Assembly: GCF_050409585.1 (NCBI RefSeq)
Contig: NZ_JBNUPE010000009.1
Location: 17,394 to 81,393, forward strand
From: Facklamia sp050409585
Lineage (GTDB): Bacteria; Bacillota; Bacilli; Lactobacillales; Aerococcaceae
Direction of reading: 5' to 3'
DNA: 64,000 bases
Shown here piece by piece: positions 57,538 through 64,000 of the stretch. The notes beneath the pieces were generated by a model, which saw nothing but the letters and a program-made list of their open reading frames with translations, made no database searches and had not been told where the DNA came from. The position numbers and the translations under genes were made by a program. Each line of letters begins with the position of its first letter. The stretch's first letter is position 1.

Positions 57538-59252
57538 TGCCAAAAATATCTAATAAAAAGGTGACTCATTTATTCTTCTATACTTTTATCATTTGGCTAG
57601 TTATTACCTTTATTATCTATCCAATTAGTGTTGTTTTCACCAATAGTTTACTAGTGGGTGGCAACCTTGATTTTTCTTCAATTGAGAAAGTGTTAACGTC
57701 CAAACGCGCCATGCAATCGATAAAAAATTCCTTTGTTTTAGCTGTTTCTTTGGCTGTATCAGTGAATTTCTTAGGCGTGTTTTTAGTTCTAGTCACGGAT
57801 TATTTTGAGATAAGCGGGGCAAGATTCTTGAAGATGGGCTACATGACCACCCTGTTAATGGGTGGAATTGTCATGAACTTTGGCTATCTACTTGTTTATG
57901 GAAAGAATGGGTTTTTGACCAAGTTATTAATGGAGGTCTTGCCCAATTTAGATCCTTATTGGTTTGAAGGATTTGGAGCTGTTTTCTTTGTAATGACTTT
58001 CGGCACCACTCATATTTATATGCTTTTCTTATCATCCGCTATCCGATCGGTTGATTTTAACTTGATTGAAGCAGCCAAGTTGATGGGATCAAGCCCTAGT
58101 TATATTTTGAAAACGGTTGTTTTACCAACACTTAAGCCGGTAATTATAACGCTGACTATTATGACCTTCCAAACAGGCTTGGCAGCTTTTTCGGCGCCAG
58201 TTATGGTAGGAGGGAAGACGTTTCAGACGATTAGTCCATTAATTTTAACCTTTGCCAATCGGCCTGCTTCTAGGGACTTAGCGTCCATTCTATCGATTTT
58301 TCTAGGCTTCACCCAAATTTTTTTACTATATAGTATGACTCGTAACGAACACCGCCTGCGTTACTTATCTCTGTCAAAGACGCAAGCTCGTTTGCAAAAG
58401 CAAAAAATTCAGTCGCCTATCTGGAATGCAGTAATTCATGTGCTAGCTTATCTTATATTGATAATTTATTCCTTACCGCTCGTGGCTTTAATCATCGCTT
58501 CTTTTTCAAAATCTCAAGCCCTACGATCTGCTAATCTTTCACTTGGTCAGTTAACTTTAGATAATTATGTCAAGGTTTTTTCACTGAGTGACAACCTTCA
58601 ACCCATTGTGACCTCCATTTTTTATTCATTAATTGCTGCACTGGCAGCCGGTTTTCTAATGGCTATTGTTGCTCGCAAGCTTCACCGTGGGCAGCTAAAA
58701 TTTTTCACGTCTCTTTTAGAATACGTCTTTTATATTCCTTGGTTGATTCCAGGGATACTGTTGGTAGTGGGGTATCTGATGGCTTATGATCGGCCTTCCT
58801 TTTTATTAGGAGGACATTCAGTAATCGGATCTTGGTGGATTTTACCCATAACTTATATGGTAGTTTCCCTTCCTAATTCCTTGAGGTATTTGAAGGCAGC
58901 TTATTATGGATTGGATAATCAGTTAGAAGATGCTTCGGTCCTATTAGGAGCTTCATCAGGGTACACCTTTAGAAAGATTGTGTTACCAGTTATCCTACCG
59001 ACTATCCTAGCACTTATAGCCATTCATTTTAATCGGCTAGTCGATGATTTTGATCTCTCAGTCTTTTTATATCAACCCTCCCAGCCTACTTTAGGTATTG
59101 TGATCCGTCGTAATGCGAACGCAGACACTAACAGTGACGCTCAAGCAATTAATGCGGTTTATTCCGTCTTTTTAATGGGGATAAAGGGACTCGCGTTGTA
59201 TTTCATATATGGTCGGGGAAATCGCTTAGCTGAGGAAAGAAGAGGGAAATGA
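57537..59252 (+). CDS. Fused two-domain ABC permease (FbpB-like)
   Basis: A 571-aa protein with about twelve helices. Two tandem BPD_transp_1 domains each contain an EAA loop: EAAKLMGSSPSYILKTVVLP near 180 and EDASVLLGASSGYTFRKIVLP near 470. Such fused permeases are found in FbpB iron(III) and 2-aminoethylphosphonate importers. It forms the complete channel for the neighbouring ATPase and binding protein. Confidence 0.93.
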   Translation: MPKISNKKVTHLFFYTFIIWLVITFIIYPISVVFTNSLLVGGNLDFSSIEKVLTSKRAMQSIKNSFVLAVSLAVSVNFLGVFLVLVTDYFEISGARFLKMGYMTTLLMGGIVMNFGYLLVYGKNGFLTKLLMEVLPNLDPYWFEGFGAVFFVMTFGTTHIYMLFLSSAIRSVDFNLIEAAKLMGSSPSYILKTVVLPTLKPVIITLTIMTFQTGLAAFSAPVMVGGKTFQTISPLILTFANRPASRDLASILSIFLGFTQIFLLYSMTRNEHRLRYLSLSKTQARLQKQKIQSPIWNAVIHVLAYLILIIYSLPLVALIIASFSKSQALRSANLSLGQLTLDNYVKVFSLSDNLQPIVTSIFYSLIAALAAGFLMAIVARKLHRGQLKFFTSLLEYVFYIPWLIPGILLVVGYLMAYDRPSFLLGGHSVIGSWWILPITYMVVSLPNSLRYLKAAYYGLDNQLEDASVLLGASSGYTFRKIVLPVILPTILALIAIHFNRLVDDFDLSVFLYQPSQPTLGIVIRRNANADTNSDAQAINAVYSVFLMGIKGLALYFIYGRGNRLAEERRGK

Positions 59253-59507
59253 CCTCTAAGGAATCGTCTGTTATTAAAATAAAAAAAATTAAGTAAAATA
59301 AAAACGCCACCTTCAAAAGAAAGCCCCTTTACAAATAAAAATAACCATTCTTTCTTTGTGAAGAGAGTGGAGAAATAAACGCAGTACAACTTATTCCATA
59401 GTGGCATAAACTGCATCACTTGAACCGTTAAAAGTAAAACGGTTATAATTTCTCTAACCGATAAGTTTGTGATAGTCGGTGCATTAAATTTTAAAGGAGA
59501 TGATTGT
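59253..59507. other. Intergenic stretch before zinc-ribbon gene
   Basis: AT-rich. A hairpin GAACCGTT/AACGGTT (about 59422-59444) and TATAAT at about 59445-59450 probably belong to the promoter region of the next gene. No clear terminator for the ABC operon. Confidence 0.4.
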
Positions 59508-59738
59508 ATGAATTGTCCTCAATGTGGTAACGAAATGTTAAAAGGGAGTTTATTAGGAGATCGCTATGCGATTAAGTGGCAGCCCGACGATAAAAAATTA
59601 GTCGGTGGTATATTTGCTAGCGGAGGATTCGCTTTAAAGAGTAATGGTTCTTTCTTAAGTCGCCCTAAAGCAGAGGCTTTTGTTTGTGAAAACTGTGAAT
59701 TATTAACCGTCGATCTAAAAACGCAACGTAAAAAATAA
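59508..59738 (+). CDS. Zinc-ribbon protein (DUF6487-like)
   Basis: A 76-aa protein with two CxxC knuckles: MNCPQCGNEMLKG at the N-terminus and FVCENCELLTVDLK near the C-terminus, forming one zinc ribbon around a central beta region (YAIKWQPDDKKLVGG). AAAGGAGATG supports ATG 59508 over an in-frame ATG at 59469. This resembles the PF20097/DUF6487 family of unknown role; the family number is from memory. Confidence 0.75.
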   Translation: MNCPQCGNEMLKGSLLGDRYAIKWQPDDKKLVGGIFASGGFALKSNGSFLSRPKAEAFVCENCELLTVDLKTQRKK

Positions 59739-60167
59739 TAAGCTCTTAAAATAGCTGGAAAGGCTTGAATTTTCAAGTCTTTTTTTATTAATCAGGGGAA
59801 AAATGTTTTAAGACCTCTTGTTAAATTCGCTTGCTTTCTTATTAGTTATTTTATTCGTGTACTTTCGTGAATCGATTCTTATTCATCGCTAACAGGGTTC
59901 GCGAGTGAGCAATTGTTCAATGGAACGTTTCAAGAGGTGTTTTCTTTTACTAATTCATTTGGTAGATAGTTCTTGTTGCTGGCTAATCAGTGTCGGATAA
60001 TAGCTGTTTTAATTAAAAGGATGAAGGGAAACCGAAGTGATTAATTTTTAAGTATGGTTGAAGATAAGCATAATAATTAACTATTGAAGAGGAACATGCT
60101 ATGCTAAAGATATAAAGCAATGGTGAGAAAAACCTTGCTTTAAAAGCAAAAAATAGGAGGAAATCGT
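59739..60167. other. Intergenic stretch before dps
   Basis: A terminator-like hairpin (AGGCTTGAA/TTCAAGTCT then TTTTTTT, about 59760-59788) closes the zinc-ribbon gene. The dps leader holds a hairpin AAAGCAA/TTGCTTT (about 60115-60141). No coding frame is credible. Confidence 0.5.
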
Positions 60168-60629
60168 ATGGAGAAAAAGGTGTTTGATCTATTAAATAAA
60201 GTGGTTGCTACACAAGGTGTTTTCTATACTCGGCTGCATCAATTTCATTGGTATGTAAGCGGAACACGTTTTTTCACACTGCATGAAAAGTTTGAAGAAT
60301 TGTATGATCAGGTGACAGCTGATATGGATGAGGTTGCTGAACGTTTATTAGCTATTGGTGGTCAGCCATATGCCACTTTAACAGAATTTATTGAACATTC
60401 TGTTATTAAAGAAAGTACTAGTGATCAAGCATTATCACAAGATCAAATGGTAGAAGCGATTGTCAACGATTATAGAACATTAATTGCTTTGTATGATGAA
60501 GGCATTCACTTAACCGATGAAGCAGAAGACTTTCCATCAAATGATATGCTCATTGCTTTAAAATCCGAGGCTGAAAAAACAATTTGGATGTTAAATGCTT
60601 ACTTAAATAAAAGTGCTAATGAAAAATAG
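60168..60629 (+). CDS. dps: Dps family ferritin-like DNA-protection protein
   Basis: A 153-aa ferritin-like protein. The intersubunit ferroxidase motif is present: LHQFHWYVSGTRFFTLHEKFEELYDQVTADMDEVAERLL (His near 22 and 34, Asp/Glu near 45-57). Dps oxidises Fe(II) with peroxide and stores iron, protecting DNA; Gram-positive Dps often lack a DNA-binding tail, as here. AGGAGG lies 6 nt upstream. Confidence 0.94.
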   Translation: MEKKVFDLLNKVVATQGVFYTRLHQFHWYVSGTRFFTLHEKFEELYDQVTADMDEVAERLLAIGGQPYATLTEFIEHSVIKESTSDQALSQDQMVEAIVNDYRTLIALYDEGIHLTDEAEDFPSNDMLIALKSEAEKTIWMLNAYLNKSANEK

Positions 60630-60638
60630 TCATAACAT

Positions 60639-60667
60639 CTCCCTCCGTTATAAGAGGGAGTTTTTTT
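60639..60667 (+). terminator. Terminator after dps
   Basis: CTCCCTC (60639-60645) / GAGGGAG (60654-60660) then TTTTTTT. Confidence 0.93.
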
Positions 60668-60745
60668 GTTCAGTGAATTCTTTTTAAGAAGATTGTTTAA
60701 GTTTATTGGCGTATTTTTCTATTTAAAGCTTAATAAAAGATTTAA

Positions 60746-60781
60746 AAAAGAAGTATTATCCATTTGGACAATACTTCTTTT
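60746..60781. terminator. Terminator of nitroreductase gene (bidirectional)
   Basis: AAAAGAAGTATTATCC (60746-60761) / GGACAATACTTCTTTT (60766-60781), one mismatch; A and T runs on both sides. Serves the leftward nitroreductase gene. Confidence 0.85.
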
Positions 60782-60805
60782 CAAATGTTAATGAAAGTGT
60801 TTTAC

Positions 60806-61426
60806 TTATTTTTTAACGATGAATCGCTCTTCTACTGGTTGGAACTCTTTAGGGCCAGCTGGTGAACCGATTTCGCCAAATGGCATTTGAGCGACTAATT
60901 CCCAGTCTCTAGAAATGCCATAAGTTTCATAAACTTTTTCATCAATCACACCATTATAGTGTTGTAAGGAAGCACCTAAATGTTTCTCAGCAAAAGCAGT
61001 CCATACATTAAATTGATGCATAGCATTAGTATGTTGAGCCCAAGTAGGGAATCCATCAGCAAAGATAGGGAATTGTTCTTGCAAACCTTTAACGACTGTC
61101 TTATCTTCGAAGAAGAGAACGGTTCCGTATGCATTTTTGAACATATCCATTTTTTGTTGTGTTCCTGTGAAATCAGCATCTCCCATCATCTCTTTTAAAG
61201 ACTCTGTAGTTAAATCCCAAAGTTGTTTGTGGTTATCGTTTAATAGTAAAACGATACGTGTACTTTGTGAGTTGAAAGCTGAAGGTGTAAATTTAATTAC
61301 ATCTGCAATGATACTTTCAATTTCTGAGTCACTGATTGGTGATGCAGCCTTCAAATCGTAAATTGAGCGTCTTTTCTCAATCATGTCTAAAAAGTTTTCT
61401 TTTGGTTCTTTACTAAATAATCCCAT
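60806..61426 (-). CDS. Nitroreductase family protein (FMN oxidoreductase)
   Basis: A 206-aa protein of the NfsB-like fold: FMN contact IEKRRSIYDLKAASPIS near 14-30, FTPSAFNSQSTRIVLLL, and AEKHLGASLQHYNGVIDEKVYE plus MPFGEIGSPAG near 150-190. It resembles the HBN1/Lactococcus-type nitroreductases that reduce quinones or nitro compounds with NAD(P)H. AGGAG supports ATG 61426; GTG 61435 abuts that site. Convergent with dps; both fit redox stress. Confidence 0.9.
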   Translation of the reverse strand: MGLFSKEPKENFLDMIEKRRSIYDLKAASPISDSEIESIIADVIKFTPSAFNSQSTRIVLLLNDNHKQLWDLTTESLKEMMGDADFTGTQQKMDMFKNAYGTVLFFEDKTVVKGLQEQFPIFADGFPTWAQHTNAMHQFNVWTAFAEKHLGASLQHYNGVIDEKVYETYGISRDWELVAQMPFGEIGSPAGPKEFQPVEERFIVKK

Positions 61427-61949
61427 TTCTTTCACTCCTAAATCTAATTTGTAATTGCTCTAATCAGATACACTCAAAGCTTAGTTTTCGTATATCTCTA
61501 TTTTTAAGTATACACTATTCTTAACAAATAGCAAGTATAAGTTTCAAATTTTTTCTAAAGTTACTAAAAGTTTTGATCGATTGGAGTTATTTGCTGCTAT
61601 CTAATCAAGAGATGGCAGACATCTGTCTTAAAAGATCTTCTTAGTAATTTACTGTTAGTGCCTTTTACTTTTGCTGACCAATAGAATTTAAAAAATGTGT
61701 AAATTATAAGCTAGATAATGAAGTAACAAACGTTAACTAGAACTAAAAACGAAATGTTTTTATAAAAATTAATATTAATTAAATTGATATTAAGATAAAC
61801 ATCAGTCTAAATTACTATCAAATAAACCTTAAAAGTGGAAAAAAAGATTGAAATAGTGAATTGTAAAATAAACTTAGCCATATAAATTAGAAAAAGAGCC
61901 AGTGTGTTTGCTAATCTATGTAGTAACAACCCAAACATAGAGTAGGAGA
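61427..61949. other. Intergenic AT-rich stretch
   Basis: About 520 nt with no supported gene. It contains the leftward promoter region of the nitroreductase gene and, near 61890-61950, sequence bordering the IS30-like relic. Confidence 0.45.
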
Positions 61950-62324
61950 CTCCACACGGCTCAAACATATTGTACAACCTCTCCAAAAGGCAAACATCTA
62001 TTTTATGAAGAACGTGTGAATATTGAAGCTTATAAAACAAAAGCCCCACCTCAATCCAACCGAGCAATCGCTCGATTACTCGGACGTTCATCACAGGCCA
62101 TTCATACAGAAGTGAAACGTGGCACTGTTACTCAAAAACGCAAACAATCTGCAAACGGAAAGACCTCTATCTACTTCTGGAATGTCTATAGTGCTGTTGC
62201 TGGGCAAGCGACGTATGACCACTTGCATGATGGAACGGGTCGACAAGCTAAATGGATTACTAATATAGTAGTAATCACAAAACCATTTAGGAGGGTTTTT
62301 CTACGTAGCAACAGTATACTATGA
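61950..62324 (+). pseudogene. IS30-family transposase, N-terminal relic
   Basis: The frame reads SPKGKHLFYEERVNIEAYKT, then SNRAIARLLGRSSQAIHTEV KRGTVTQ at the HTH, typical of IS30 transposase N-termini. No ordinary start codon with ribosome site remains, and the match stops after GQATYDHLH, beyond which the sequence is unrelated. The DDE catalytic part is missing, so it is dead. Confidence 0.75.
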
Positions 62325-62348
62325 ATTAAAATTGCTTGTCACTGAAAA

Positions 62349-63804
62349 TGGATTGTTTATTCCCTGAAAATCATAGTGTTTAGGCGAAATCATGAGATAG
62401 TCGAACAGATTTCAGAATTAAATATTCGCCCATTTGAACCTGCCGATGGGCGACCTTCTTATCATCATTGTGTTCTAATTAAAGCATTGTTATTTGCTTA
62501 TTCTGAAGGCAGTTTTTCAGGCCGTCGTCTTCAAAAGATGATGGAAGAAAAGCTTGCCATGCATTGGTTAACTGATCAACAGATTGTTTTCTATCGCACA
62601 ATCAATCGCTTCTGATCATCTGAGACAGCTGCTTATTTTCTACAGGATTTTTATGTTTTTTACTGTACAATTAAAAATTGACCAGCTGATTACCTACGAT
62701 CATATGTTTATAGATGGGACGAAGTTTGAAGCTGACGCTAGTAACTATTCGTTCGTATGGAAGAAAGCCATTGACCGTTATGAAGCAGCGCTCACCCACT
62801 CGGTGACGACGTACTTTAGCGAACTGATTCAACCGGAGATTCAGCAGGCAATGACTTTCGATCAAGCCGACACCTTACAGGAAGACCTCGTTACGATTGG
62901 GAAGCTCTTAAGCGAAGAAGTTGAAACGCTTAATTGAGCGATCGAATCGCAAATTGTTGCCGGAGCGAATGAACGCAAAAAGAAGCGCCGTCGTCTCATA
63001 AAGTATCACCGAAAAATTGCCCAGGATTTTATTCCTCGTGAAGAAAAACACATCGTTTATCAAGAGACATTCCACGGTCGCAATAGCTTTTCTAAGACCG
63101 ATCACGACGCAAGGTTTATGCGGATGAAGGAAGATCCTATGCGCAACGGTTAACTCAAGCCGAGTTATAGTGTTCAGATTGCCACGGAAAATCAATAGGT
63201 CTTAACCTATGATGTCTTCCTCAATCCGACAGATACGCTGATGCTCATTCCATTTGTGGAACAGTTTGCCCATCAACCACGTTTTATTATCGGGGATGCT
63301 GGGTATGGCAGTGAGGAAAAATTAACTGACTTAACTTCCCATGGATACAAGCACCTTATTAAATAGAATTTATTTGAAAAAGAGCAAACGAAGAAATACC
63401 AACGGACCTTTAAATTTAAGGGGAACTGGCGTATCGACCCTCAAGCACAGACAATCACATTGCCTGAAGGAAGTATTTACTACTATCATCATACGCGACA
63501 TGCAAAAACACGTAGTGGCTATAAAAGTACGATGAACGTATACCGACCGAAAGAGCCAGATAAGGCGCCTCAAAAAGCAATCTATCACAACTCGTATTAT
63601 GAATCACTCAAGCAAAACGAACGAGCGAAGCTTTTATCTGACGAAGGAAAGGCACTCTACAGTCAACGAAAGATTGATGTAGAGTCTGTATTTGGACAAG
63701 TAAAGGCGAACTTAAGTTTCACTCGGCTCCACCTTCTCGGTAAAGATAAGTTGAAGACTGGTGTCGAGCTGCTATTTATGGCCAATAATCTAGGATCGCT
63801 GTAA
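62349..63804 (+). pseudogene. IS1182-family transposase, multiply broken
   Basis: Piecing frames together gives a nearly full-length IS1182 (DUF772 plus DDE) transposase: FPENHS, frameshift, IVEQISELNIRPFEPADGRP, YSEGSFSGRRLQKMMEEKLA; then ITYDHMFIDGTKFEADAS; FIPREEKHIVYQETFHGRNS; FIIGDAGYGSEE; and an intact C-terminus DVESVFGQVKANLSFTRLHL. There are at least four in-frame stops (including 62935-62937 and near 63150, 63196 and 63362) and two frameshifts. It cannot make an active enzyme. Confidence 0.88.
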
Positions 63805-63919
63805 ATTTTGTGGCGGCTGAGAAGCCCTTTTGTCCCAACTCTTTTTTGTATTTAGATTTTTTAATTGTATCAAAGTAATGTCAACCGTAAATGAAAATGT
63901 CCTGAAATTTTAAAAATTT
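63805..63919. other. Downstream end of the IS1182 copy
   Basis: Contains GGCGGCTGAGAAGCCCTTTTG (63811-63831), a likely terminator or IS-end structure, then AT-rich sequence; no gene. Confidence 0.4.
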
Positions 63920-63936
63920 GTGGGATTCGAACCCAC
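63920..63936 (-). other. tRNA T-arm-like fragment
   Basis: On the - strand GTGGGTTCGAATCCCAC, a perfect TpsiC arm. No acceptor stem, D-arm or anticodon arm can be fitted around it within the window, so it looks like a tRNA 3' fragment or attachment-site scar and not an intact tRNA. Confidence 0.5.
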
Positions 63937-63955
63937 GCGCGCTTGGCTTGGTGAA

Positions 63956-64000
63956 CTCGAGGAAAAAGTGAGAATTTCTATTCTCATCTTTTTCCTCGAG
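63956..64000. repeat. Large inverted repeat at window end
   Basis: Arms 63956-63975 and 63980-64000 are reverse complements except for one bulged base; each starts with CTCGAGGAAAAAG. A very stable hairpin of about 20 bp with a 4-nt loop. Could be a terminator for a gene beyond the window or an IS/phage boundary. Confidence 0.75.

Noticed and set aside
61807..62094. 95-codon frame on the - strand
   Set aside because: Low-complexity AT-rich translation overlapping the IS30-like relic on the other strand.
63900..63960. Complete tRNA gene at the right edge
   Set aside because: Only the T-arm can be folded; acceptor and anticodon stems are missing.
1..64000. CRISPR array, rRNA genes, intact insertion sequence
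   Set aside because: No regularly spaced repeats of 24-40 nt with unique spacers, no rRNA sequence, and all four transposase families seen are truncated or broken.

Overview
The window is low-GC Gram-positive chromosome, most likely Lactobacillales (Aerococcaceae/Carnobacteriaceae-like; species not determinable by eye). Grounds: strong AGGAGG-type ribosome sites, a YSIRK/LPXTG surface protein, T-box control of alaS, a LexA-type CGAAC-N4-GTTCG box, a one-piece tmRNA, DUF1831, and the conserved order rarA - iscS - (DUF1831) - mnmA - recD2 - alaS - ireB - ruvX - DUF1292 - mltG - udk - greA known from Bacillus and lactic acid bacteria.

Layout. 1-12.5 kb: YitT membrane protein, an SOS-boxed Y-family polymerase operon, an amino-acid symporter and C69 dipeptidase, a 760-aa LPXTG adhesin, an ISL3 relic, ackA and pyrR. 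12.5-30.7 kb: core housekeeping block with 6S RNA, rarA, tRNA-thiolation genes (cysteine desulfurase, mnmA), recD2, T-box plus alaS, the ireB-ruvX-DUF1292 trio, mltG, udk, greA, a LiaFSR-type cell-envelope stress system, a HesB-like protein, an ECF S-component and tmRNA.

31.07-44.75 kb: a 13.7-kb integrated element in the 3' end of ssrA, bounded by a 20-bp direct repeat. It carries integrase, divergent repressor/Cro, an AlpA/Xis-like HTH protein, primase-helicase, an iteron-rich origin, a small sigma-like activator and a full HK97-type head and packaging set (portal, protease, capsid, connector, HNH, TerS, TerL, head closure), but no tail or lysis genes. This is the architecture of a capsid-forming phage-inducible chromosomal island (cf-PICI), a satellite that makes its own heads and takes tails from a helper phage. 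Its HNH gene has a stop codon in place of a zinc-binding cysteine. Element features include integrase arm-type repeats inside both ends, a 19-bp duplicated motif, and a membrane/coiled-coil cargo gene at the right end.

44.75-64 kb: accessory region. It holds an internally deleted IS256-type transposase, a TetR - SCP2-like - Fe-alcohol dehydrogenase - aldehyde dehydrogenase operon, GNAT and cupin genes, and an NSS-family transporter preceded by what looks like a Trp-codon leader-peptide attenuator. A decayed siphophage tail region follows (IS256-truncated tail chaperone, RelBE module, 24-codon tape-measure stub), then an ABC importer (solute-binding protein, ATPase, fused permease), dps, a nitroreductase, and dead IS30- and IS1182-type transposases. 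The window ends in a large inverted repeat next to a tRNA T-arm-like sequence.

The two observations I consider most novel are the ssrA-integrated capsid-encoding satellite and the leader-peptide attenuator ahead of the NSS transporter. All calls are from reading the sequence; no database search was possible.
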